Below, one piece after another: positions 23,336-32,050 of a DNA stretch of 64,000 nucleotides (position 1 is the first letter of the stretch; each line of letters starts with the position of its first letter). The notes under the pieces are model-generated. The model searched no databases. It worked only from the letters and a program-made list of their open reading frames with translations, and was not told the origin of the DNA. The translations under genes and the position numbers were made by a program. Source of the stretch: Enterovirga sp. GTDB lineage: Bacteria > Pseudomonadota > Alphaproteobacteria > Rhizobiales > Beijerinckiaceae. The stretch covers positions 1 to 64,000 of the forward strand of contig NZ_JAQGKF010000009.1 of assembly GCF_028290205.1 (NCBI RefSeq). The letters are read 5' to 3'.

Positions 23336-24591
23336 GGCACGATCTCGAGCCGGGGGATCGGCACCACGAAGCGGCCGCCCCATTCCCGGATAAAGGCGAG
23401 CTGGCCGATCACCTCCTCGCGGATGTTCCAGGGCAGGATGAGCACGTAATCCGGGCGGCTGTCGTGGATCGCCTCCGGCGCCTTTACGGGGATGCGCACG
23501 CCCGGCAGGTAGCGGCCCTGCTTCATCGGGTTGCGGTCCACGGTGAAATCCAGCAGGTCCGTGCCGACCCCGCAGTAATTGAGCAGCGTGTTGCCCTTGG
23601 CCGGGGCGCCGTAGCCGGCAATGGTCGCGCCGCTCTCGCGCAGGTCGATCAGGAAGCGCAGGAGGTCCCGCTTCACCTTGCGGACCTTGTCCTCGAAGCC
23701 CGCATAGCCCTCGGGCCGGTCGTAGCCGCCGGCCCGCTCGCGTGCCTTCAAGCTCGCCACGGATCCCTGCACCGGCAGAGCTGTATGGGCGGCGTGCCGG
23801 GCATAGATCCGCAGGGACCCGCCATGCGTCGGGATTTCCTCCACGTCGAACACCGTCAGGCCCTGGGCCGCGAAGATGCGCTCGGCGGTGTGCAGCGAGA
23901 AATACGAGAAATGCTCGTGGTAGATGGTGTCGAACTGCATGCCCTCGACGAGCCGCACCACGTGCGGAAACTCCATCGTGACCACGCCGCCCGGCGCGAG
24001 CAGAAGCGCCATCCCGGCCACGAAGTCGTTCACGTCCGGCACATGGGCCAGGACGTTGTTGCCGAGGATCAGATCGGGCCGCTTGCCCTCCTGTTTCAGC
24101 CGCGCGGCCAGGCGGGTGCCGAAGAAATCGACCACCGTCGGCACGCCCTTCTTCTCCGCCGCCGCCGCCACGGTGTGGGACGGATCGATGCCGAGGATCG
24201 GGATGCCGCGGGCCTTCAGATATTGCAGCAGGTAGCCGTCGTTGGAGGCGAGCTCGACCACGAGGCTCTCCGGCCCGAGCCCGAGCCGTCCGACGATCAT
24301 GTCGCAATAGGCCCGCGCATGGGCGAGCCAGCTCTCCGAGAACGAGGAGAAGTAGACGTAGTCGTCGAAAATCGCCTCGGCCGAGGCGTGCTCCGGCAAT
24401 TGCACCAGCGTGCAGCTGTCGCAGACATAGGTGGTGAGCGGGAAGCTCGCCTCCGCCTTGGACAGGTCCTCGGGCCTGAGGAAGGAATTCGACGGCGGCG
24501 TCGCCCGCAGATCGCAGAACACGCGCGACAGCGGCGCCTGACAATGGCGGCAAAGCGGGCCGGCCGCTGCCGGCGCCTGGGTCTCGCTCAC
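23332..24591 (-). CDS. Sugar C-methyltransferase (NovU/TylCIII-like), SAM-dependent
   Basis: N-terminal CRHCQ...CDSC zinc-type motif; VVELASNDGYLLQYLKARGIPILGIDPS; NNVLAHVPDVNDFVAG; YHEHFSYFSL; GYGAPAKGNTLLNYC. Confidence 0.85.
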   Translation of the reverse strand: MSETQAPAAAGPLCRHCQAPLSRVFCDLRATPPSNSFLRPEDLSKAEASFPLTTYVCDSCTLVQLPEHASAEAIFDDYVYFSSFSESWLAHARAYCDMIVGRLGLGPESLVVELASNDGYLLQYLKARGIPILGIDPSHTVAAAAEKKGVPTVVDFFGTRLAARLKQEGKRPDLILGNNVLAHVPDVNDFVAGMALLLAPGGVVTMEFPHVVRLVEGMQFDTIYHEHFSYFSLHTAERIFAAQGLTVFDVEEIPTHGGSLRIYARHAAHTALPVQGSVASLKARERAGGYDRPEGYAGFEDKVRKVKRDLLRFLIDLRESGATIAGYGAPAKGNTLLNYCGVGTDLLDFTVDRNPMKQGRYLPGVRIPVKAPEAIHDSRPDYVLILPWNIREEVIGQLAFIREWGGRFVVPIPRLEIVP

Positions 24592-25730
24592 GTGGTTGCC
24601 TCCGTCTCGGCCGATGTCGTGGTCCGGCGGGGACCTGCGAGGCTCTCATAAGCCGCGATCTGCTCCAGCACGAGCCGGGCCGGATCGCGACCCTCGCGGC
24701 GGCCCCGCTCCCAGCTCACCGTCCAGCTCAGCGCCTCGTCGAGCCCGAGCCGCGGCCGCCAGCCCAGGCCGATCCTGGCCTTCGAAGCGTCCACGGCGAG
24801 GAGCCCCGCCTCATGCGGCTGCGCGCCCTCGACGAGGTGCCAGCGGGCCGAGCCGCCCCAGAGTTCGACCAGCCGATCGGCCAGCACCGAGACGGGCTGC
24901 ACGTCGCCGATCTCGGGCCCGAAGTTCCAGGCGCCCGCCACGTCCGGCGCGTCGCTGCGGCAGAGCCGTTCGGCGAGGAGCAGGTAGCCGGAGAGCGGCT
25001 CCAGCACGTGCTGCCACGGCCGGGTCGCGGCCGGGTTGCGGATCGCGACCGACTCGCTGCGCCCGAGGGCGGCCAGGCAATCGGGCACGAGCCGGTCCGC
25101 CGACCAGTCGCCGCCCCCGATGACGTTGCCGGCGCGGGCCGTGGCGACGCCCACGCCCGCCGCGGCCAGAAAGGAACGCCGCCAAGCGGCCGTGACGATC
25201 TCGGCGCAGGCCTTGCTGGCGCTGTAGGGGTCGTGGCCGCCGAGCGGGTCGCTCTCGCGATAGGGCCACACCCATTCGCGGTTTTCGTAGCACTTGTCGG
25301 TCGTGACCGAGACCACGGCCCGAACGGAGGACGTGGCGCGCGCGGCCTCGAGCACGTTCACCGTGCCGAGGACGTTGGTCGCCAGCGTGGCGACCGGCTC
25401 GGCGTAGGATCGGCGCACCAGCGCCTGGGCGGCGAGGTGAAGCACCACCTCGGGCTGGGCCGCCGCGAAGGCGGCCGCCACGGCGGCCGGATCGCGGATG
25501 TCGCCGATCCGAGAGGCGGAGTCGCCGCCGATTCCGGCGAGCTCGTGCAGGCTGGGCTCGGTCTCGGCCGGCAGCCCCAGGCCGAACGGCACGGCGCCGA
25601 GCCGCTTCAGCCAGAGCCAGAGCCAGGCTCCCTTGAACCCGGTCTGGCCCGTCAGAAGAACTCGCCGGCCCGCCCAGAAGGCCGGATCCGGGCCTACCAG
25701 AGCCGCCACGGTGCCGATCCGCTGGCCCAC
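24588..25730 (-). CDS. rfbG: CDP-glucose 4,6-dehydratase
   Basis: FWAGRRVLLTGQTGFKGAWLWLWLKRLGA, VSVTTDKCYENREWVWPYRESDPLGGHDPYSASKACAE; GTG start inferred. Confidence 0.92.
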   Translation of the reverse strand: MGQRIGTVAALVGPDPAFWAGRRVLLTGQTGFKGAWLWLWLKRLGAVPFGLGLPAETEPSLHELAGIGGDSASRIGDIRDPAAVAAAFAAAQPEVVLHLAAQALVRRSYAEPVATLATNVLGTVNVLEAARATSSVRAVVSVTTDKCYENREWVWPYRESDPLGGHDPYSASKACAEIVTAAWRRSFLAAAGVGVATARAGNVIGGGDWSADRLVPDCLAALGRSESVAIRNPAATRPWQHVLEPLSGYLLLAERLCRSDAPDVAGAWNFGPEIGDVQPVSVLADRLVELWGGSARWHLVEGAQPHEAGLLAVDASKARIGLGWRPRLGLDEALSWTVSWERGRREGRDPARLVLEQIAAYESLAGPRRTTTSAETEATT

Positions 25731-26467
25731 AATTCCTCGAGGTGGCGCTTGTCGCGCAGGGTGTCCATGGCCTGCCAGAAACCCTCGTGACGGTAGGAGC
25801 GCAGTTCGCCATCGCGCGCCAGGCCTTCGAGCGGAGCCTGTTCCCACACGGTGCTATCGCCCTCCACCCGGTCGAGCACGCGCGGATGGAGCACGAAGAA
25901 GCCGCCGTTGATCCAGCCGCCGTCGCCGCCCGGCTTCTCCTGAAAGCCCTTCACCTCGTCGCCGGCGAGGCGCAGCGCGCCGAACCGGCCCGCGGGCTGA
26001 ACGGCCGTCACGGTGGCGTCGCGGCCATGCGCCTCGTGGAAGTCGATCAGGGCCCGCACGTCGATGTCAGCGACGCCGTCGCCATAGGTCATGCAGAACG
26101 GGTCGTCGCCGAGAAACGGCCGCACGCGGCGCAGCCGGCCGCCGGTCATGGTGTCCTGCCCCGTGTCGATCAGCGTGATCTTCCACGGCTCAACATCCCG
26201 ACGGTGGATGGTTGTCTGGTGAAGGCGAAAATCAAATGTCACGTCGGACAGGTGGAGGCCGTAATTCGAGAAGTACTCCTTCACGACATAGCCCTTGTAC
26301 CCAAGGCAGATCACGAACTCGTCGATGCCGAAATGCGAGTAGATCTTCATGATGTGCCAGAGGATCGGTCGCCCTCCGATCTCGATCATGGGCTTCGGCT
26401 TGAGTTCGGTCTCCTCGCTGATGCGCGTGCCGAACCCTCCCGCCAAGATGACGGCCTTTTTGACCAT
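25694..26467 (-). CDS. rfbF: Glucose-1-phosphate cytidylyltransferase
   Basis: MVKKAVILAGGFGTRISEETELKPKPMIEIGGRPILWHIMKIYSHFG. Confidence 0.95.
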   Translation of the reverse strand: MVKKAVILAGGFGTRISEETELKPKPMIEIGGRPILWHIMKIYSHFGIDEFVICLGYKGYVVKEYFSNYGLHLSDVTFDFRLHQTTIHRRDVEPWKITLIDTGQDTMTGGRLRRVRPFLGDDPFCMTYGDGVADIDVRALIDFHEAHGRDATVTAVQPAGRFGALRLAGDEVKGFQEKPGGDGGWINGGFFVLHPRVLDRVEGDSTVWEQAPLEGLARDGELRSYRHEGFWQAMDTLRDKRHLEELWASGSAPWRLW

Positions 26468-26533
26468 CCGGTCGCCCTTCCAACGCTGTTGCCCGCCGAT
26501 AGCGTCTTTTGCCAGCCGCGGCAAAGGCCGGCG

Positions 26534-26752
26534 TCAGCCGCCGGGCTCGGGGGCGATCAGGCGCGCGAGAGCGTCTGCGACGGCGGGCGTAACGGTGCGC
26601 TTGTACCTGCGGTGGACGAGCTGGCCGTTGTGGTAGACGTCCTGCTCCACATAGAGGCGCTCTCCATCCCAGCGGAGCACTTGGTCGCTCTCCACGCTTT
26701 CCTTGACGCCCAGTGCGGGTCGCAGCACGGCGTCATCGACTTGTCCTGGCAT
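26534..26752 (-). CDS. Small hypothetical protein (72 aa)
   Basis: MPGQVDDAVLRPALGVKESVESDQVLRWDGERLYVEQDVYHNGQLVHRRYKRTV; amino-acid composition looks coding. Confidence 0.45.
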   Translation of the reverse strand: MPGQVDDAVLRPALGVKESVESDQVLRWDGERLYVEQDVYHNGQLVHRRYKRTVTPAVADALARLIAPEPGG

Positions 26753-27025
26753 TCCCAGCTCTCCCTCCGTGGGCCAGCAAAGCGGCCCGCCGCAGCGGGC
26801 GGCAAGCGCGTGCGCTCGTCAAGCTCGCGCTGCCTCGGCCAGTGCGCGATCGGACCACGTCCCGCGCTCCCCTTGACGGAAATCGACTGGCAGTGTTCTA
26901 GTACTTATCTAGTGTATCAAGAACACGCGGGATCATTCCTCGGTCGACTCTGTCGATGTTCTTCCCCAAAACTGGTCTCGAGTTTTACCTTGCGGGCGCC
27001 CCGCAGGTGACGGGTGGGGGGTGGT

Positions 27026-27292
27026 ATGCCGGACGTCTTCAGGAAAGCCATCGACCAGATCATGCGCGGCGCGCCTCCCGGCCCGGTCCACACGGACGCG
27101 CCCGCGCGCCCCGAAAGCTTCGGCTGGCTGCGCCGAGCGGACCACGACGTCGTCGGCGGGGCGGCCTGGGAGCGGCCGGACGGAGAGATCTGCGTCCTCC
27201 CCCGTCCGGTCCTGCCGGCCGATCGTCCCGCCCAGGGTTCCCCCGCGGGCGGGCCGCCCGGTTCAGCCGAGGCGGCTCAGGCCGCCGATTGA
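27026..27292 (+). CDS. Small hypothetical protein
   Basis: MPDVFRKAIDQIMRGAPPGPVHTDAPARPESFGWLRRADHDVVGGAAWERPDGEICVLPRPVLPADRP. Confidence 0.4.
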   Translation: MPDVFRKAIDQIMRGAPPGPVHTDAPARPESFGWLRRADHDVVGGAAWERPDGEICVLPRPVLPADRPAQGSPAGGPPGSAEAAQAAD

Positions 27293-29718
27293 TGCTGCTG
27301 CCGCACGCCGGCGATCGGCATGGGGCGGCCAAACAGCCATCCCTGCGCCTGCTCCACACCGAGCGCGACGATGACGCGACGCTGCGCCTCTGTCTCGATC
27401 CCCTCCACCACCACCCGCATGCCGAGCTTGCGGGCGAGCTGGCACACGACCTCGATGATGGCGCGGGACGGGCTGTCCGAGGTGAGCTGCTCGGCGAAGG
27501 TGCGGTCGATCTTGACCTTGGAGAACGGATACCGGGCCAGATAGGCGAGCGAGGAATAGCCGCTCCCGAAGTCATCGAGGGAGAAGCGCACCCCGAGCCG
27601 CCGCAGCGTCCGGATGGCGTCCAGCGTCTTGTCCTGATCGGCGATGAGGAGGGACTCGGTCACTTCGAGCTCGAGCCGATCAGGGCTGAGGCCGCTTATC
27701 AGGAGCGCATCCTTGACCGCCTCGATGAGGCGGGACGGCTCGTTGAACTGGAAGGCCGAGACGTTCACGGCCACGCTGACGGATTTCGGCCAAGTGGTGG
27801 CGTCGGCGCAGGCCTGCCGCAGGGCCCAGGCTCCCATCCCCACGATGAGCCCGGTCTGCTCGGCGATCGGAATGAAGTCGGCCGGCGAGATCGGCCCCTT
27901 CTCCGGGTGATGCCAGCGCATCAGCGCCTCGTAGGACCGGACCTGATTGGTGCGAGCATCGACGATCGGCTGGTAGTTGAGGAAGAGCCGGCCGGTCCGG
28001 GCCGCCTCGCGCAGATCGGTCTCCATCTCGCGCCGGTGCGACAGGTCTTCGGCAATCTCCGGCCGGTACAGCACGGCCATGTTGCGGCCCTGGGCCTTGG
28101 CCGAATAGAGCGCCATGTCGGCCGAGCGCATCAGTTCGCTCGGCTCGGCGCCGTGCTCGGGGCCGAGCGCGATGCCGATGCTGGAGGTCACCGACAGGAT
28201 CTTCCCCTCGATATCCATCGGCTGAGCGAGATCGGAAATGATGCGCTGGCCGAAGGCGAGCGCGGAGGCGTCGTCGGTCACCGTCGCGAGGAGGAGGAAC
28301 TCGTCGCCGCCGAAACGGCCCACCAGCCCGCCATCGGCCACGATCCGGCTCAGCCGCTCGGCCACCTTCACCAGAAGGTTGTCGCCCGCCTCATGGCCCT
28401 GCGTGTCGTTGACGACCTTGAAGTTGTCGAGGTCGACATAGAGGAGCGCGAGCTTCTCACCCGGCTTCACGAATTCCAGGGAGGTCCTCAGCACTTCGCC
28501 GAACCGGAACCTGTTCGGCAAGCCGGTCAGGGTATCGCAATGGGCCATGCGCTCGATCTGCGCCGCCGCGGCTTTCCGGGCCGAGGCGTCCTCCGTCAGC
28601 ATCAAGATGCCGCCGTCCTCGGTGATCTCGACGGTGATGACGTAGGTCTGACCACTTTCCGCTAGGATCTCGCGCTCGCCGCCCTGGGACAGCTCGCTGG
28701 CGCGCTGGCAGAGCTCCTTGAGGTCCGCCACCGATTGCGGGGCCAGGGTCTGCGACCTCACCAGGCTGGCGCCGATCTGGTCGAAACTCACCCCGATCAG
28801 CACGTCCTCCCTCGACAGACCGTAGAGTTCGAGGAAGCGCGTGTTGGAGACCTCGAGCCGCAGGTCAGGGCCGAACATGCACAGCCCGTGCGTCATGGAG
28901 TTGAGAGCGGAATCGAGGGTGAGATTCTTGCGCTGCAGAGAGGCGGCCAGGAGTTCGGATTCCTTGCGGGCCGCGGCGAGCTGCAACAGGTTGCGGTTCA
29001 GCGAAAACACGATGGACACGTTCGTGACCACGAACAGGATGATGTAGAGCGAGATCACCTCGTAGAGAGGCTCAGCGGCGAAGTGCAGCCCGAGGATCAG
29101 CGGGATGCAGAACGAGGCGAGCTGAACCAGCACGAACCGGGGACGGCCCGCGTTGCGGGCCACGTAGCCGGACGCGAACGAGATCACGACGCCGACCATC
29201 ATGATGTGGCACGGCACGTTGTCGGTCAGCGCCAGCGCCGCGAAGCTCACCACCCCGAGCAGCAGGGAGAAGCCCGTGGAGCCGAGGAAGTACTCGCGAT
29301 CCCAGTGCAGCAGCTCAGCGGTGCTCATGGCGTGCACGCTGCGACGGCGGAATCTCAGCACCGTGCTCAGGCGGAAGACCAGCAGCGTGGCTGCCGCGAG
29401 CGTGAAGGCCTTGAAGAGCGGGTTGCCCGATGCGTACCAGCAGAACAGCGGTGCGAGGGTGCCGACCACCGTTCCGATGATCAGTGTGGTCGGCGAGGAA
29501 AATAGGGACGCGACGAGCACCCGGTAGGCCTGCGCCTCCGACGCCGGATCAGCCAGACCCGCGGACCCAGCCGGTGGGACGTTCGCCTCTCCGGCTCCCG
29601 CCCCGGCCCCAGACGCCGCGGATGTCACTACCGCCACGATCGACTCCCGCCGGCCCGGCCGACCCCGCCCTGAGGTCAGGGCTGAGGGCGCAACGCGCCG
29701 CGTCGGTGGTTGTCGCAA
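27277..29718 (-). CDS. Membrane PAS-GGDEF-EAL c-di-GMP turnover protein
   Basis: N-terminal block of about 5-6 TM segments; PAS-like LDSALNSMTHGLCMFGPDLRLEVSN; RFGGDEFLLLA; SYEALMRW; FSLDDFGSGYSSL; VVVEGIET. Confidence 0.93.
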   Translation of the reverse strand: MRQPPTRRVAPSALTSGRGRPGRRESIVAVVTSAASGAGAGAGEANVPPAGSAGLADPASEAQAYRVLVASLFSSPTTLIIGTVVGTLAPLFCWYASGNPLFKAFTLAAATLLVFRLSTVLRFRRRSVHAMSTAELLHWDREYFLGSTGFSLLLGVVSFAALALTDNVPCHIMMVGVVISFASGYVARNAGRPRFVLVQLASFCIPLILGLHFAAEPLYEVISLYIILFVVTNVSIVFSLNRNLLQLAAARKESELLAASLQRKNLTLDSALNSMTHGLCMFGPDLRLEVSNTRFLELYGLSREDVLIGVSFDQIGASLVRSQTLAPQSVADLKELCQRASELSQGGEREILAESGQTYVITVEITEDGGILMLTEDASARKAAAAQIERMAHCDTLTGLPNRFRFGEVLRTSLEFVKPGEKLALLYVDLDNFKVVNDTQGHEAGDNLLVKVAERLSRIVADGGLVGRFGGDEFLLLATVTDDASALAFGQRIISDLAQPMDIEGKILSVTSSIGIALGPEHGAEPSELMRSADMALYSAKAQGRNMAVLYRPEIAEDLSHRREMETDLREAARTGRLFLNYQPIVDARTNQVRSYEALMRWHHPEKGPISPADFIPIAEQTGLIVGMGAWALRQACADATTWPKSVSVAVNVSAFQFNEPSRLIEAVKDALLISGLSPDRLELEVTESLLIADQDKTLDAIRTLRRLGVRFSLDDFGSGYSSLAYLARYPFSKVKIDRTFAEQLTSDSPSRAIIEVVCQLARKLGMRVVVEGIETEAQRRVIVALGVEQAQGWLFGRPMPIAGVRQQHQSAA

Positions 29719-29824
29719 GCGGCCGTTAACGGACCATGCAGGCCCGACCGAAAACCGCGGCCGGCTTGAGCCCCGGGGCCGAACGCGCCGGCGCGCTGGG
29801 CGCCTCGGGTCGCGTCGGCCCGCA

Positions 29825-30763
29825 TCAGGCTCCCGCGCCGCCCTGGACCGGCCGAAGCAGCCGGCCCAGCATGCGCTCCTGCGCCGCCGCGATCCGCTGC
29901 AGCTTTGAGATCTCGAGCGGATGCAGGTTCAGGAGATGCGACACCCAGGCCGAGGCGGCGGTGTCGAGGGCCGTCGCGAGGTCGCCGGCCTGGGCGTTGA
30001 AGGCGGCCATCACAGCCACGCGGGCGGCGTGCGTGCCCTGAGTGCCGACCGTGTAGCGGCGGATCCAGTCCTCGCCCGTCCCTTTCGGCACCAGAGCGTC
30101 GATGACGCCCCGATCGTGGAACTCGGCCGCCGTGTAATCCTGACCCGACAGAAGGATCTTCTCCGCCTGGATCGGCCCCGCATGGCGCGACAGGATCGGC
30201 ACGGCCGAGATCGGGAAGTGGTTGTAGTTGACCTCCGGGTAGGTGAACGTGGCCTCTTCCTCCGCCACCATCACGTTGCAGCCGCGGGCGGAGTCGATGC
30301 CGCCGCCCATCACCCGGGCATGAACGTTGGACAGGGTGATGACCGAGCCATTCAGGCCGTTGCGGCTCATCAGGATCACGTCGGAGGCCACGCGGGCGTA
30401 GTGGGACAAGCCGGCGCGGTCGTTCCTCGCCAGGCAGTCGAGATAGAAGTCGAGGTCTCCCCCGAGCGAGTAGACCCGCCCCCTGCTGCGGACCGCCATG
30501 AACAGGATGGGCCGGTCGGGCTGGCGCTCCCACAGGGACCAGACCGCGAGTTGGACGTTGCGGATGCTCTCGATCAGGGACAGCGTCAGAACCGGCTTCG
30601 GCTCCGGTCGCATGGTGATCCAAAGGAGCTTGTGTTCGGGCTCATAGGCCAGGGACACCTGGGGCAGTTGCCCCGCCCGGCCCTCGATGGCCGCCACGAC
30701 CCCCCCGGCCGTCACCTCGGACAGGTGAGAGACATGCCCCTTTTTCACCGCCGCATCCAACAT
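29825..30763 (-). CDS. Crotonase-fold, RpfF-like (DSF synthase-like) protein
   Basis: SLGGDLDFYLDCLARNDRAGLSHYAR; NVHARVMGGGIDSARGCNVMVAEEEATFTYPEVNYNHFPISAV; KILLSGQDYTAAEFHDRGVIDALVPKGTG. Confidence 0.75.
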   Translation of the reverse strand: MLDAAVKKGHVSHLSEVTAGGVVAAIEGRAGQLPQVSLAYEPEHKLLWITMRPEPKPVLTLSLIESIRNVQLAVWSLWERQPDRPILFMAVRSRGRVYSLGGDLDFYLDCLARNDRAGLSHYARVASDVILMSRNGLNGSVITLSNVHARVMGGGIDSARGCNVMVAEEEATFTYPEVNYNHFPISAVPILSRHAGPIQAEKILLSGQDYTAAEFHDRGVIDALVPKGTGEDWIRRYTVGTQGTHAARVAVMAAFNAQAGDLATALDTAASAWVSHLLNLHPLEISKLQRIAAAQERMLGRLLRPVQGGAGA

Positions 30764-30800
30764 GACCGCCTCACAGCCAACCTATGGCGAATGAAGCCGA

Positions 30801-30853
30801 CAGTTAACAAAATGTAAATCAAATCCCAGGAATTCAGTTAACAAGTCGTGAAC
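30801..30853. promoter_or_regulatory. Two CtrA-like near-consensus sites / direct repeat CAGTTAACAA
   Basis: CAGTTAACAA at 30801-30810 and 30835-30844; TTAA-N7-TAAA (30804-30818) and TTAA-N7-TGAA (30838-30852) vs TTAA-N7-TTAA. Confidence 0.4.
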
Positions 30854-31017
30854 CGCCTCCGGGCGCGAAGGTGTCAGCCCGGAACACTGCACAGGCACGG
30901 TTTCGCCGAAGGATTTGCGCGGCTGCAGGCGGCCGCTCGCCGGCCGGCCGGGGTCGGCCGCCGCCTCCCGGCACGGGGCGAACGGGGGAGCGCCGGCCCT
31001 GGGTGCTCCGCTGGCCG

Positions 31018-31995
31018 TCAGGGCTGTTTGATGCCGGCCTTCTCGACAACCGGACCCCACTTCGCGAGTTCCGACCGGATAAACGCGCCGAACTCGCCCG
31101 CCGCGAGCGTGCTCGGCACCGCGCTGATCTGCTTCAGGCGGCTCTGCACGGTGGGGTCGGCCCCGACGGCCTTCAACTCGGCCACGAGCTTGTCGGCGAT
31201 GGGCGCCGGGAGATCGGCCGGCGCCACAAAGCCGAACCAGGTCAGGGCCTCGAAACCGGGCAGCGTTTCGGCGATGGCCGGCAGGTCCGGCAGGTCGTCG
31301 AGGCGCTGCTGCGAGCTGACGCCGATGCCCCGCACGGTGCCGGCCTTGACCTGGGCCACCGCGCTCGCGGCGTTGTCGCAGGCGACCTTCACGTGGCCGG
31401 CGATGACGTCCTGGATCACCTGGTTCGAGGACCGGTAGGCGACATGCGGCAGGCTCACCCCGGTCTGGCTCATCAGCAGCTCCATGCAGAGGTGGAGCGA
31501 GGTGCCGACGCCCGAGGTCGCGAAGCTTTCCTTGCCGGGATTGGCTTTCAGGTAGGCCACGAGTTCCGGCAGCGTCTTGGCCGGGATCGACGGATGCACC
31601 ACCAGCACGTTCGGCTGGGTGGCCATCAGGAACAGGGGCTTGAGGTCCTTCACCGGGTCGAACGGCATCTTCTCCTTGTACACATGCGGGTTGATGGCGA
31701 TCGTCACGGAGGCGACGCCGAGCCCGTAGCCGTCCGGAGCGGCGCGCGCGGTCGCGGCCACGCCCGTGTTGCCGCCGGCGCCAGTCCGGTTCTCGATCAG
31801 GAATTGCTGGCCGAGCCGGGCCGAAAGACCCTCCGCGAAGATGCGGCCGAGCGCATCGGCCGTTCCGCCCGCCGCGAACGGCACGAAGACGGTGACCGGC
31901 CGCACCGGGTAGGTCGGCGCCTGAGCGGCAGCCGGGCCGGTGAGCAGCCCGAGCAGAGAAGCCGCGGCGGCGGCAGCGAGCGGAAACCTGATCAC
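31018..31995 (-). CDS. Bug-family tripartite tricarboxylate transporter substrate-binding protein
   Basis: YPVRPVTVFVPFAAGGTADALGRIFAEGLSARLGQQFLIENRTGAGGNTG. Confidence 0.92.
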   Translation of the reverse strand: MIRFPLAAAAAASLLGLLTGPAAAQAPTYPVRPVTVFVPFAAGGTADALGRIFAEGLSARLGQQFLIENRTGAGGNTGVAATARAAPDGYGLGVASVTIAINPHVYKEKMPFDPVKDLKPLFLMATQPNVLVVHPSIPAKTLPELVAYLKANPGKESFATSGVGTSLHLCMELLMSQTGVSLPHVAYRSSNQVIQDVIAGHVKVACDNAASAVAQVKAGTVRGIGVSSQQRLDDLPDLPAIAETLPGFEALTWFGFVAPADLPAPIADKLVAELKAVGADPTVQSRLKQISAVPSTLAAGEFGAFIRSELAKWGPVVEKAGIKQP

Positions 31996-32050
31996 GGCGG
32001 CGTTTCTCCCTGGAGGTCCCGGCCTTTGCCGTTGGACCGTGTTGCGACCC

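Noticed and set aside
30934-30970. GGCGGCC...GGCCGCC inverted repeat downstream of a Bug gene
   Set aside because: Could be a terminator stem, but in such GC-rich sequence 7-bp GC-only arms with a long loop are expected by chance and no T-run follows.
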